Numbered from the stretch's first letter, positions 1-10,709 are shown. The stretch: DNA of 64,000 nt from Psychrobacter sp. WY6 (GCF_018448495.1 NZ_CP049902.1:3100001-3164000), one strand, 5' to 3'. Program-made: numbers and translations. Notes: a model not told the origin generated them from the letters alone.

Positions 1-331
1 CTACAGTAGCTACGCCCACCCTCATGCCTATGTGGAAATCGAGATTTATTGTGCGGATAACGATGTTATAATTGATATCTTGGATGCTGGTCGCGGGGTT
101 AGCACCAAAGACTTAGAACATTTGTTCAATCCATTTTTTACGACAGATCAAGCAGGGACAGGCTTGGGACTGTATCTATCACAAGCTTTTTGTGAGGCCA
201 ACCAAACTCGTTTGCTTTATATTCCTGAACATGAGAAAACCTGTTTTCGCTTGATAGCACCTGCTATTAGTGCTGATACTCATGTAAAAAAACTGAACAT
301 AATGTTAATACCACTATTTTATAAATATTAA
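1..331 (+). CDS. pilS: PilS-like sensor histidine kinase, C-terminal part
   Basis: Partial gene: the frame is open from base 2, so the 5' part lies left of the window. The visible 110 residues are the end of a GHKL (HATPase_c) domain, with the G1-type DAGRG motif, the NPFFTT segment and the GTGLGLYLS G2 box that binds ATP. In this family the kinase phosphorylates a response regulator, and the NtrC-type regulator gene 93 bp downstream makes the PilS-PilR pair (control of type IV pilin transcription) the likely identity. The sensor part is not visible, so the pilS name rests on the neighbour. Confidence 0.75.
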   Translation, partial: YSSYAHPHAYVEIEIYCADNDVIIDILDAGRGVSTKDLEHLFNPFFTTDQAGTGLGLYLSQAFCEANQTRLLYIPEHEKTCFRLIAPAISADTHVKKLNIMLIPLFYKY

Positions 332-424
332 CGTTACCAAGTATTAACATTACATAGAATACTTTGCCATTAAGGCCTCTTGGTTTTTACCATTTTATAG
401 CTATTGAATACGATGAGATGATGT

Positions 425-2144
425 ATGACAACAACCGCGCTAGTCGTTGATGACGAAGTGGATCTGTGCCGATTGATGCAAATTACTTTGACCAAAATGG
501 GCATTAAAAGTGATGTAGCATATACTCTGTCGCAAGCAAGATCATACTGGCAAGACAATGATTACGATTTTTGCCTGACTGATTTAAAGCTGCCTGATGG
601 GTCAGGACTAGAGTTGGTAAAAGAAATCAGTAATAGCTCTAGTACGCCCATTGCCGTGATTACTGCTCACGGCAGTATGGATCTCGCCATTGAAGCATTG
701 AAGCATTGAAGCTTGGTGCTTTTGACTTTGTGAATAAACCTCTTGAGTTACCGCGCCTACGTCAACTGGTGGAAAATGCTTTAAAAGTTATTCATCAAGA
801 CAATGAAGCAAAAGCCACAGCCGAATGCTCACCTGAACAAAAACTGCTGGACAGTAGACTCATTGGTGATTCTGCAGTGATGCACCCACTGAAAAACACT
901 ATTTTAAAATTGGCACGCTCACAAGCACCTGTATTTTTGTCAGGCGCTTCGGGTACTGGTAAAGAAGTGGTTGCCCGATTGATTCATGATTTAAGCCCAC
1001 GCCGTGATGGTAGCTTTGTGCCAGTAAACTGTGGAGCAATACCATCAGAGCTGATGGAATCAGAGTTTTTTGGTCATAAAAAAGGTAGTTTTACAGGGGC
1101 TGTCGCTGACAAGCAAGGGCTGTTTCAGCAGGCCAATGGCGGCACGTTATTTTTAGACGAGGTAGCAGACTTGCCTTTGGCCATGCAGGTAAAACTACTG
1201 CGTGCCATTCAAGAGAAAACGGTGAGAGCCATTGGTGATACCAAAGAGGTTCCTGTAGATATTCGTATCTTGTCCGCCACCCACAAAAATTTAAACCAAC
1301 TGGTACAGGATGGGGCATTTCGACAAGATTTATACTACCGTATCAATGTGATTGAATTAAAACTGCCAACGCTCAATGCGCGTCGTGATGACATTCCTGT
1401 ATTAGCAAAGCACTTTTTAGCATTAATTGCTGATGAATGGCAGTTAGAGAACCCTCCAACACTTACCATCGAGGCTTGTGAGCGTTTGCAAGATCATAAC
1501 TTTGCGGGCAATGTCCGTGAACTACGTAACGTCCTTGAACGTGCCGTCACCCTAGCAGAGACGCCGTACATTGACATCAGCCATTTGGGTTTGCCTGATA
1601 TTGATATGACTCATCACCGTGCAGCCTCTCAAGATCAGAGTGAGCCAGCAGTTATTGATAAAACTCAACATTCTGAACGTCAAAAAACAACCAAATGGTC
1701 GCTCAATCGATAGAAAATAGAGAAAAAGTCATTCAATCTATGGATGAGACTATAGCGCCACAGGTCAAGCAAGTGACGACCAACTTGCACCCTTATCGTA
1801 CTAACGCTCAGCACTACCCTTCTATGATACAGCGTTCAGAAAGTCATCATGCAGAAAGCCCAAACCATACAGCCCGTCACAATCACGAAGAATCTGTCAC
1901 TCATCGATCTATTCTGCAAGAAAGTGATGAAAAAGCAATTCTAAGCAAATTAAAGGATGGTCAGTTACCCTCTCAAGGGTTGGAACACTACCTACAAGAA
2001 CAAGAAAAACAGTTGATTATTACCGCGCTAAAACAAACGGCTTGGAATAAAACGCAAGCAGCTGAACTACTAGGTACCACTTTTCGCTCGTTACGCTATC
2101 GCATGAAAAAACTAGAGATAGCTGAGGATCAATTCGAGCCATAG
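425..2144 (+). CDS. pilR: PilR-like sigma-54-dependent response regulator (two frameshifts)
   Basis: NtrC-family activator in three frames. The receiver domain has VDDE, LTDLKLPDGSG (phospho-Asp), TAH and NKP. The AAA+ domain has Walker A GASGTGKE, a GSFTGA loop (usually GAFTGA) that contacts sigma-54, and Walker B LFLDEVADL. The Fis-type HTH is at the C-terminus (NKTQAAELLGTTFRSLRYRMKK). The first break, near 700, is an 8-bp tandem duplication inside the receiver domain (GAAGCATT repeated). The second, near 1700, lies in the linker before the HTH. Without these breaks the protein would be about 570 residues, long for PilR because of a His/Ser-rich linker. It should act with the upstream kinase on sigma-54 promoters such as that of pilin. 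Confidence 0.82.
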
Positions 2145-2222
2145 CATTCGCCATTTTTGAATAACGATAAATGATGATATTTTAACGTTAATACATCGCG
2201 ATAGCCTATCTTTAAGCGAGCT

Positions 2223-3723
2223 TTACTGAACCCTATTGCCTGCCACTGCTTTATCGACTTTGGCAGGTTTTCGGACAAAACGAATGCCCGAATCAAGTGC
2301 TTTTGTTTTTAGTAAAGCAAGCGCTTGCTGCTCCCATGTACTTTCACTTCCTGACAAGGTCATATCAGGCTCTACACCGATTCCATCGATCTTATTGCCT
2401 GACGCTGTCATATAGTTGGCGACGGTGAGTTTGACAGCCTGCTCATCATTCAATGGGATGACCGACTGTACAGACCCTTTACCATAGCTGACTTCACCAA
2501 CGATTGTGGCACGTTTTTGTGCTTGTAAGCTACTGGCCAGCACCTCTGCCGCTGACGCCGAATAGCGATTTTGCAACACCACCACTGGCAATGATTCAAG
2601 TATCGCCAGACCTTGAGTTGATAGCGTACGCGTATCACTTTGACGACCCTTTACTTGTACCACATCAGTGTCGCTCATAAACAAACTGGCTACGCTCACC
2701 GCCGACGTTAGCACCCCGCCTGGATTATCACGCATATCTAGCAAGATACCTGTGATAGGTGCGTCTAGATCTATCAAGCCCTCCAAGAGTTTTTCACGGC
2801 TATTATTTTGAAAGGCAGGTAACTTAATAACAGCAACACCGTCAATGAGACTTGCCTCGACCGTTTGAGGGTGGCTGTTATTACGCTGCAAGGTCGTGGT
2901 ATGTTTGCGGCGACCAGCTTTTGAGGTGACAACATCTACTTGCGTACCCGCAATCCCTGTCAAAAGTTGCTCGATATCGTTACTTTCTTTTTCTTCATCA
3001 AGTTTGAAATCACCGACTTGATGTAAATAATCGCCAACCGCAATGCCCTTTTTATCTGCAGGCGATGCATCAATAACTTCTGTAATCACCCAATAGCCAT
3101 CTGTAGGCTGATAATTGACTTTGATACCGACGTCACCCACATCACCTTCGGTAAAGGCACGCAAGTTTTCATAAGCCTCAGCATCTAAAAATTCAGCATG
3201 ACTATCTAGCTTAGTCAACATACCACTCAACGCATTATTGAACAGCTCTTCATCATTGACCGCATCTACATATTCACGGCGTACCAAATCCACTACCGCA
3301 ACAAACGTCTTGAGCGTTTCTGGAGAAATGGCATTCAATGATACTTGCGCAACCTCAGGTGGAATACTGACATCGATCTCATTCGTGTCATCGGTCAAGG
3401 CACTCTCATCTGCGACACTGTCTATCGAATCGTCAACTTGGTCGGCCGACTCAAGCATATCAGCGACATCTGATAAAATTAGTGTCATCTTCTATGGCTA
3501 TCTCATCGTTATTTAAGCTAATCAGTTGTAGACTGGCGGTGGGATTATTGATGGTCGCATTAGCTGGTGACCTCGCTGCTTGTGCGTACATACTAGCAGT
3601 GCTGAGCCCAAGCAGACCTATCATCAATGCAGGTTTAAACATAGTCGGCGCAGTGAATACCTTCATTGCTTGTTTGCCCAATCGCTTCGTCACTGGTAAG
3701 CGCATAAAATAAATAGAACGCAT
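2223..3723 (-). CDS. S41 family C-terminal processing peptidase (one frameshift)
   Basis: CtpA/Prc-type periplasmic serine protease. The N-terminus has a basic stretch, a hydrophobic segment (ALMIGLLGLSTASMYAQA) and a likely signal cleavage site. After an acidic linker come a PDZ domain and the S41 core with DMRDNPGGVL, NRYSASAAEVLA (catalytic Ser) and GKGSVQ (catalytic Lys). A 1-nt change in a T4 run near 3480 (coding strand) separates signal peptide and protease; removing one T restores the frame. The family cleaves proteins from the C-terminus in the periplasm. The gene lies downstream of gpmI on the same strand, separated by a terminator, and is convergent with pilR. Confidence 0.82.
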
Positions 3724-3983
3724 AAGAGAACTCGTTTAATAATAGAATTATTTTTATAGATATATGGATGAATATTTATCTCATAAGATAGCACCAAGAG
3801 CCAGTCTAAGACTAGGAGAGTATTGCAAGTAACATTTACGATAACTGATATGATTTCATCAAATGATGAGTAGCGGTGTCAAGTTTGTTTAGCAGGCGAA
3901 ATATCATGCTGGCCCTTATTTTTCTCACTATCCAAACATTTAAAGATAAATAAAGTCAGTCAAATATCTCTTAAAAACAGATC

Positions 3984-4013
3984 AAAAAAAGGAGAGACAA
4001 TCAATATCTCTCC
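3984..4013 (-). terminator. Rho-independent terminator of gpmI
   Basis: On the minus strand a 7-bp stem GGAGAGA/TCTCTCC with a 9-nt loop is followed by seven T residues. It lies 60 bp after the gpmI stop. The rest of the 352-bp gap 3724-4075 shows no gene. Confidence 0.7.
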
Positions 4014-4075
4014 TCCTTTCTATTACTTCTAACAACACTAGTAAGTTGTCAATATAATAGTATTAAGTGCCTGAC

Positions 4076-5732
4076 TTACAACGCTGGAACCAGTAAGCTT
4101 TCGCCCGTCATTTCAGCAGGCTGCTCAATATCCATCAGCGCCAAAATAGTCGGTGCGACATCGCTCAACTTACCACGACTACGTACTTGTAAGTTTTTTT
4201 CACCCACGTAAATGAGCGGTACATGCTCAGTGGTATGTTGAGTATGTACTTGACCGCTTTCGTAATCTTGCATCTGCTCACAGTTGCCATGATCTGCCGT
4301 GATAAGCATATCACCGCCAGCAGCGCGTACCGCTGACTCAATACGGCCAACACAGACATCTAGTGCCTCTACTGCTTTTACAGCCGCATCAAAAATTCCC
4401 GTATGACCTACCATATCACCATTGGCATAGTTGACAATTAACACGTCATATTTGCCTGATTCAATGGCAGCCACTAATTTATCGGTCACTTCAGGCGCAC
4501 TCATCTCTGGTTTCAGATCATAAGTCGCCACATCTGGAGAGGGTACGAGAATACGTGTCTCGCCCTCATACTCTTCTTCACGACCACCGCTAAAGAAAAA
4601 CGTCACATGCGCGTATTTTTCGGTTTCAGCGATACGCAGCTGAGTTTTACCATTGTCTTGCAAATATTCGCCAAGTGTATTGGTCAACGACGTGGGATAA
4701 TAAGCAACGCTAGTTTTGGGATTGTCTGCTAAAACGTCAGAATATTTGGTCAGCATCACAAATGCCGCAAGTTTTGGCTGCTTATTGCGGGCAAACCCTG
4801 AAAACTCATGATCTGGCAAGACAAAAGCTTGCGCCAGCTCACGGGCACGGTCAGCACGGAAGTTCATAAAAATAAGCGCGTCATTGTCATCAACGGTATA
4901 AGGCACTTCATCACGGCCAATGACTACGGTCGGGTTAATAAATTCATCGGTTTCGCGTGCCTATAAGCAGCTTGTACTGCGCCATCTGCACGCGTAGACA
5001 GACGATCGGCTTTACCTTCAGTGATAAGCTCATAGGCTTTTTGCACGCGATCCCAGCGATTGTCACGATCCATTGCATAATAGCGCCCAATGATACTGGC
5101 ATCTGTACGCGGCCGCCTTCATAATGAGCATTAAGCTTATTGATATGATCCCGCAGACGATTAATATACTTATCTGCTGATTTAGGTGGGGTGTCGCGTC
5201 CGTCTAAAAAACAATGTACAAAGACATTTTTGGCGCCGTGCACTAACGCCGAGTGGCACATCGCTTCGATGTGATCTTGATGAGAGTGGACGCCGCCATC
5301 TGACAGCAAACCCATGATATGGACGTTACCACCCAACTCGTTCGCAGCTTTGACCGCCTTGACTAAAGCTTCGTTTTTATAAAATTCACGATTGGCTACT
5401 TCACTTGAGATACGAGTCGAATCTTGATACAGAACGCGACCCGCGCCTAAGTTCATATGCCCAACCTCTGAATTACCAAACTGCCCATCTGGCAAACCAA
5501 CATCTTCTCCAGAAGCCGATATCAATCCATGCGGATTTTGCTGATAAATCCTATCCAAATTTGGCATATTGGCGGCAGCAATCGCATTATCCTTATCGTC
5601 TTCACGATGCCCAAAACCATCTAATATCATTAAGACATGCGGCACTTTTTTATTTTGATCGCCATCCTGCTTGCTATTGAGCTGAGCCTGATTATCATCG
5701 ATAAATGCTGATTGTTGCTGGGTATTGGTCAT
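4076..5732 (-). CDS. gpmI: 2,3-bisphosphoglycerate-independent phosphoglycerate mutase (two frameshifts)
   Basis: Glycolytic enzyme interconverting 3- and 2-phosphoglycerate in the cytoplasm; alkaline-phosphatase superfamily with two Mn ions. The N-terminal part has the metal motif LMILDGFG, the nucleophile region [14 protein letters not shown] and the substrate loop [17 protein letters not shown], with FLDGRDTPP further on. The C-terminal part has ADHGNCEQM and HTTEHVP for metal binding. The frame breaks near 5110 and again near 4960; joined, the protein is about 550 residues against a usual 510-515. The extra length is an N-terminal Gln/Asp-rich extension. In a core glycolytic gene the frameshifts are more likely sequence errors than real inactivation. 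Confidence 0.9.
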
Positions 5733-5959
5733 GGATTACCGCTCCTCAAGTGAATGAACGCCTATAATGCTATATTAGGATGTTTAAAGCCCTCTATATT
5801 AACACACATCTTAAAATAGCTGAAAAATCGTCATTTTACGCCCACTCTTAAGCGTTAAAGCATACTTATTTAAAGCACATCTATCAGTAGAAAAGGCGGT
5901 TAAAACTTAATAGCAATAATGCCACTCTCTAAATCTACGTATCAATCTGTAAATCATAC

Positions 5960-5988
5960 TTGCAATCATTCAAACCATTCGTTAAGAT
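5960..5988 (+). promoter_or_regulatory. Sigma-70 promoter of 6S RNA
   Basis: TTGCAA (5960-5965), a 17-bp spacer and TAAGAT (5983-5988) place transcription start near 5995, just ahead of the 6S RNA closing stem. Confidence 0.6.
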
Positions 5989-5994
5989 AATTAT

Positions 5995-6184
5995 ATTCTG
6001 AAGTGTTGGCTAGTAGATGTTTATTCCCTGAGCCGATAATGCTTTACCAGGATGTGGTACCTATTGCTTCATTGTGTATGCCTGCACCGCTTGCGGTGTA
6101 TCAGGAAACCTGCAGAGGCAGTGACGCATCCGCCCTGAACTTCACGGTTCATGGGTCGCCATCTTACAGCGGCACTTCGGTTGT
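5995..6184 (+). ncRNA. ssrS: 6S RNA
   Basis: Small RNA that binds sigma-70 RNA polymerase by mimicking an open promoter and reshapes transcription in stationary phase. The sequence carries the enterobacterial-type CCCTGAGCCGATA near 6026 and the 3'-half pattern CTGAAC...GGTTCA followed by CAGCGGCAC. The ends close as an 8-bp stem: CTGAAGTG (5998-6005) with CACTTCGG (6173-6180). Length about 185 nt matches the family. A 64-codon open frame inside it has no protein features and is not a gene. Exact ends are inferred from the stem and promoter. Confidence 0.85.
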
Positions 6185-6261
6185 TCTATTCGGTTAATTA
6201 TTATCTTCTTATATTTCGGTAGGTTTACTTATCAACTCATAAAGACTTAGTAATAACCATT

Positions 6262-6298
6262 AAAAACCCCCTTTTATCAATGATAAAAGGGGGTTTTT
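6262..6298. terminator. Bidirectional terminator between ssrS and fxsA
   Basis: A perfect inverted repeat of 18 bp per arm (AAAAACCCCCTTTTATCA and its complement) gives A/T tails in both directions and can serve both the plus-strand RNA and minus-strand fxsA. Confidence 0.85.
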
Positions 6299-6320
6299 CT
6301 ATGCTTGCCTATTAATTCAA

Positions 6321-6941
6321 CTATTCGTCATTGGCAGATTTGGTGATTTTTTTCACATCTTTGGGAATGGTTTTTGCTGTCCCATCAATCGTTGTATGCT
6401 GTTTAAACCCATCACCAAACGGGTTTTGTTGTTGACCGAACGGATTTTGATTATTCATACCACCTGCGCCGCCGAATGGGTTTTGACCGCCCATGCCACC
6501 AAACGGATTTTGTCCGCCGCCCATCTGTCCACCCATTTGCTTGGCCATCATTTCCATCATTTTTTGCTGATTATTCATGACATAATTATTAGCAAAGTCT
6601 TTGAGCTTCTTTTGCACGGGTGGCAATATCACCAATAATGCGAGTAAATCGCTCAGCACACCTGGAATGAGTAGCAAAATACCAGCCGCTGCCATGGCCA
6701 CACTTTTCATCATGGTTGATTCTTGCGGACGCATTGATGGGTTCATCATGCCACCTGCTTTCATTTGCTGCGCCATTGGATTGAGGGCAGCCATCCCTTT
6801 ACGCAAGAGGGAGATACCGATGACTGCGGCGATAATAAACCACATAAATACCCACCAACCACTCATAAACTGAGCAAGCAAATACCAAAGTAGCATTTCG
6901 ATAATAAACCAAACAATGGCAATACCAACTATCTGACCCAT
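6321..6941 (-). CDS. fxsA: FxsA family membrane protein with Asn-Pro-Phe-Gly repeat tail
   Basis: Inner-membrane protein of the FxsA family (in E. coli overproduction relieves phage T7 exclusion by F). The start at 6941 (MGQIVG) is chosen because AGGA lies at correct distance; the frame is open 16 codons further. Two N-terminal hydrophobic segments are followed by a third near residues 95-115. The C-terminal third is unusual: Gly/Gln/Asn-rich with four NPFG copies, absent from short FxsA proteins. Convergent with ssrS, sharing its terminator. No frameshift seen. Confidence 0.8.
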   Translation of the reverse strand: MGQIVGIAIVWFIIEMLLWYLLAQFMSGWWVFMWFIIAAVIGISLLRKGMAALNPMAQQMKAGGMMNPSMRPQESTMMKSVAMAAAGILLLIPGVLSDLLALLVILPPVQKKLKDFANNYVMNNQQKMMEMMAKQMGGQMGGGQNPFGGMGGQNPFGGAGGMNNQNPFGQQQNPFGDGFKQHTTIDGTAKTIPKDVKKITKSANDE

Positions 6942-7084
6942 AAAGTGTCGTCCTATAAAATAAAAACCAATAAATTGAGCGCCATGCAAATTAAGATGGC
7001 TAACATATGATGTATATGGGGATTGATTGCTATACTATCAAACTTAAGGCTGATTTTTAAGCCATATAGTCGGTACAATATAAT

Positions 7085-7152
7085 TTGGATACAAGGAAGA
7101 TGAGCAAAAGCACTACGAGTAGTAGGCTGAGCAAGTCTGACACCGTATCCAA
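7085..7152. repeat. Small inverted-repeat element upstream of ruvC
   Basis: TTGGATAC (7085-7092) and GTATCCAA (7145-7152) are perfect 8-bp inverted arms around 52 bp that contain a nested palindrome ACTACGAGTAGT. It could be a short dispersed repeat or a folded leader; no second copy was noticed here. Confidence 0.35.
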
Positions 7153-7195
7153 CTTATATAGGATTGAAAATAAAATGTAAGCAAGATGGAATATT

Positions 7196-7780
7196 ATGGC
7201 AATTATTATTGGAATTGATCCTGGTTCGCGCATGACCGGTTATGGCATCGTCCAACAGACGGGCGACAAACTCACCTATATCGATGCAGGTACCATACGT
7301 ACCGACACCAAAGAGATGCCTGAACGTCTAAAGCGGATTTTTAATGGCTTAACGCGCATCACACAGCATCATTTGAAATATGCTGATGAGCCCATCTATA
7401 CTGCCATTGAGCAAGTGTTTATGGCAGAAAACCCTGACTCAGCGTTGAAACTTGGGCAAGCGCGAGGTGCTGCTATTGCCGCTATGGTTGCTCTAGATTT
7501 AGAAGTATCGGAATATACTGCACGCCAGATTAAGCAAGCCGTTTGCGGTTATGGTGCAGCGGCCAAAGAGCAAGTGCAAGAGATGGTCTGCCGAATACTA
7601 TCTTTGGATGTCGTGCCACAGCAAGATGCCGCCGATGGTCTTGCCTGCGCCATCTGTCATGCGCATTCAAGCCACTCCATGAATAAATTAATATTAAACA
7701 GTGCCATGCGTGGGCGCGGTGCATCTAAGAAAAAAGGTCGCTGGCGTTTGACAGAAGAAGATTTAGGCAATTTGCGTTAA
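7196..7780 (+). CDS. ruvC: Holliday junction resolvase RuvC
   Basis: Endonuclease that resolves Holliday junctions made during recombination, working with RuvAB. It has the RNase-H-like fold signature [13 protein letters not shown] with the first catalytic Asp at residue 7, the acidic residue in AIEQVFM, and the C-terminal acidic pair in QQDAADGLA. At 194 residues it is about 20 longer than the E. coli protein, the extra being a basic tail ([11 protein letters not shown]). The frame is intact. ruvA and ruvB are not adjacent. Confidence 0.95.
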   Translation: MAIIIGIDPGSRMTGYGIVQQTGDKLTYIDAGTIRTDTKEMPERLKRIFNGLTRITQHHLKYADEPIYTAIEQVFMAENPDSALKLGQARGAAIAAMVALDLEVSEYTARQIKQAVCGYGAAAKEQVQEMVCRILSLDVVPQQDAADGLACAICHAHSSHSMNKLILNSAMRGRGASKKKGRWRLTEEDLGNLR

Positions 7781-7802
7781 GAACGCTTATAATACAAGCA
7801 TA

Positions 7803-7831
7803 AAAAACGCGTCTAAATGGCGCGTGTTTTT
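7803..7831. terminator. Terminator between ruvC and the META lipoprotein gene
   Basis: Short stem (ACGCG...CGCGT) between A and T runs, placed where two genes converge. Confidence 0.6.
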
Positions 7832-7907
7832 CGAACTGTCTAAGTTATTTACACTATCGTTTTGCTATAAAATCGCTTTACTATAAAAATGCAACGGCTT
7901 AAACCGA

Positions 7908-8884
7908 CTACTCTGCGACGGCACTTTCAATCACTGCATCCAACACATAAGCATATTCTTCACCTTCTGTACTATCATCACTGTCTAATGGGTAACGCTG
8001 TAGACGTAATACTTCATCATGCATGCCATCATGCTGATAGCCATCGATTTCACCCGTAAAGACTGCCCACTTACCTTCGCTCGTTTTAATACCTTGGTCA
8101 TCATAGGTAATGGGTTTCACTTGTAGACACATCTCAGAGTCATTATCGGCGCAAGGTATCATTTTCGAGCTTACTGCCCAAAATACGGTCTCGCCTTTAC
8201 TATTATACTTGGCTTGTGAGGTAAGCCTACCTTCCCAAACCAACATTGCTCCGACACTGGTCACTTGGGTTAATATTGGCTTATCACCCTTGAGACTATC
8301 ATCCTGAGAATTGTTGTCTTTAGCGTCGCCATCTTTGGTACTGTTAGCCTTCATTAATGTTAACTGGCTTTCACCTTGCATCAGCTGACTTAAACTATTT
8401 TCAGCCTTATCAAGCTCACCACAAGACATTTTCGTACTCATACCCTCTTCAATAGTCAAAGTGTGACCTTGCAATTGGTAGCCAGCGCTCATAGTATTAC
8501 AGCCAACGCTATAACTTAACGTATTCTCACCTTGGTATTGATTAAAAGACAAACGCACTTGGTCTTTAATATCCGTCAGCATATTTAATGGCTGTGCGCC
8601 TTTATCCGTTACAGACATCAATGTCCAACGATAACGTGAAAGATTGGAAATCATTTTCTCTTCATCGCTCATCTTATCCATCTGAGTATTATCCGTTACT
8701 GCATCAGCATCATCATCTATCTGCCATCATCATTTATTGTATCAGCGCTTGTCTGAGTGCCTTCTTGTACGTCACTTTCATTAGGCAAAGAAGCATCTTG
8801 GCAAGCACTTAATGCCAAGCTTAGTGCCAACAAACTTGGTAGTAAAGTGAATCGAATTGGCCGTTTTTTAACAGATGAGGTCAT
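7908..8884 (-). CDS. META-domain lipoprotein with DUF4377-like C-terminus (frameshift)
   Basis: The true start is 8884: the first 55 codons encode a lipoprotein signal peptide (basic start, hydrophobic core, lipobox LSAC) that breaks by frameshift near 8720 before the rest continues. Behind an Asp-rich linker comes a META/HslJ-type domain (YRWTLMSV..., GCNTMSAGYQL, MSCG), then a Lys/Asp-rich linker and a C-terminal domain with CLQVKPI and EIDGYQHD that resembles DUF4377. Such proteins are outer-membrane lipoproteins associated with stress or heavy-metal response; the function here is unknown. Convergent with ruvC. Confidence 0.7.
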
Positions 8885-9174
8885 AGCAGTCATACCTTGT
8901 GGTTATCCCTTTTTTAAGTCAAAGTATTTAAAAAATCAGGTTAAATATTTAACAATAAGGGGCTGATGATATCCACTTTATTAAAGCGTCACAATTCACC
9001 ACTATAGCGCCGTTGATTACCATGGTTGTAACAAAGTGTTATTTTTATGGATTCATCGTAACTGCTATTTTAATATTTAAAAGTACTACAAAAAATCAAT
9101 GGTCTCAGATAATTGGAAATTTCATCAATTATTCAAGACCATCAATGATGTCACCTTTTTTTTTCGCGCTAGTC

Positions 9175-9836
9175 TTACTCGGTTGTATGAGCAATTTTGG
9201 CTTTTGCCATATTTTTAATACTGAAACGCTCATTCATCATTTGATAAAAACGCGCAAGATTTTCGCCCTGCTCATTCGGATTTACGTTAAGGACTTTCCC
9301 AAAATCCAAACCGAGATATAGGACGATATCAGCAAAGCTTAATTGTTCACCGACCAAATACTCACGACCTTCTAAAATATTTTCAAAATAAGCAAGGGCT
9401 TTAACAGCCCGTGCAACAGATGGCGCGACGAACTCTGGGACTTGCTCAACACGTTGGGCTTTGGACGGATGGCTGTGTTGAAAAGCCAGCATAAAGTTAT
9501 ATAATACCTCAAACTCAGCAATGCGGCGCATAGCGCACACTTGTGCACGTTGTATCACATCATTACCCATCACCGAACGCTCACCATAGACACGGTCGAG
9601 ATACTCACATACAGCCTGCGAATCATTGAGTACAGTGCCATCACCTAGTGTTAGAACTGGCACGGTCTGCATTGGATTTATTTTGGTGAACTTGTCTGAC
9701 ATTTGCTCATTGGCAGCAAAATCAATGTCAATCACGTCCACATCATCCATATCATCGACATCGATGCCTTTTGATGCTAACAAAATAAGGGCTTTACGTG
9801 GATTGGGCGCGGTACGGGTGACGTATAGTTTTTCAT
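9175..9836 (-). CDS. Glutathione S-transferase family protein (start shifted by 1 nt)
   Basis: Thioredoxin-like N-domain (KLYVTRTAPNPRK..., MQTVPVL with the cis-Pro, NDSQAVCEYL glutathione-binding SNAIL-like segment) and helical C-domain (SFADIVLYLGLDF). A strong AAGGAG lies six bases before an ATG at 9836 that is out of frame by one base in an A5 run; removing one A gives MKLYVT, so I place the start there. Substrate unknown. Same strand as the peroxiredoxin upstream, but a terminator separates them. Confidence 0.78.
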
Positions 9837-10010
9837 GGCAAACTCCTTGTAAGATTGGACAAAAGCGACTCAACGCTATCTGGTTTTATTATGGTTATTA
9901 CGCTGTTGATGATAAATGAAGACTGACCATCCTTTATACAACAGTTATATCCTACTCTGCTCATCATAGCAAAGCCTTATTAGGCTTGCTTTTTTGATCA
10001 GAGACTAAAC

Positions 10011-10045
10011 AAAAAATAGCCCCACTACGTTACGTCATGAGGCTT
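10011..10045 (-). terminator. Terminator of peroxiredoxin gene
   Basis: On the minus strand AGCCTCA and TGGGGCT form a 7-bp stem (with G-U pairs), followed within two bases by a run of six T. Confidence 0.5.
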
Positions 10046-10070
10046 CATTGCATTCATCCAATAATACTAC

Positions 10071-10709
10071 TTATTTATTGGGTGCAGGCGTGGTACGTAA
10101 ATAAGGCTTAATTTCTGTATAACCTTTAGGGTATTTGGCCGCAATATCTTCGTTTTTGACACTTGGTGGAATGATGACATCATCACCGTCTTTCCAGTCA
10201 ACTGGCGTCGCAATATTATATTCATCAGACAGCTGCAGAGCATCAATGACACGGATAATCTCGTCAAAATTACGACCACAGCTTGCAGGATAAGTCAGCG
10301 TTAAGCGGATTTTTTTATTTGGATCAATAATGAAGACACTGCGTACCGTATGCGTGCTATCTGCATTTGGATGCATCATGTCGTATAGCTCAGCGACTTC
10401 TTTGTTCGGATCAGCAATGATTGGAAAATTTAACTCAGTACCTTGAGTCTCACCAATGTCTTTTGCCCACGCATGATGGTCATCGATACCATCAACAGAG
10501 ATACAGATTGGCTTGACACCACGCTTTTGAAATTCACCATTCAGTGCCGCAGCACGACCAAGCTCAGTCGTACATACTGGCGTGAAATCAGCTGGATGAG
10601 AGAAAAAAACGACCCAATTATCGCCTGCCCACTCGTGGAAATTGATATTACCCTCTGTGGTTGCAGCGTCAAAATTCGGTGCGGTATCGCCTAAACGTAA
10701 ATGTGCCAT
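10071..10709 (-). CDS. 1-Cys (Prx6-type) peroxiredoxin
   Basis: Thiol peroxidase that reduces hydrogen peroxide and organic peroxides. The active-site motif ADFTPVCTTE carries the peroxidatic Cys near residue 47, and the Prx6 signature YPASCGRNFDEI lies near 150. The long C-terminal extension (PVDWKDGDDVIIPP) is typical of the 1-Cys class. The start at 10709 (MAHLRLGD) has AAGGA at good distance; the frame is open 11 codons upstream. 212 residues, intact. Confidence 0.9.
   Translation of the reverse strand: MAHLRLGDTAPNFDAATTEGNINFHEWAGDNWVVFFSHPADFTPVCTTELGRAAALNGEFQKRGVKPICISVDGIDDHHAWAKDIGETQGTELNFPIIADPNKEVAELYDMMHPNADSTHTVRSVFIIDPNKKIRLTLTYPASCGRNFDEIIRVIDALQLSDEYNIATPVDWKDGDDVIIPPSVKNEDIAAKYPKGYTEIKPYLRTTPAPNK

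Noticed and set aside
6003..6197. 64-codon plus-strand reading frame
   Set aside because: It lies inside the 6S RNA, lacks a ribosome site and has no protein features.
9013..9321. 102-codon plus-strand frame
   Set aside because: Its right part is antisense to the well-supported GST-family gene, and the composition (Phe/Ile-rich, no ribosome site) does not look like a gene.
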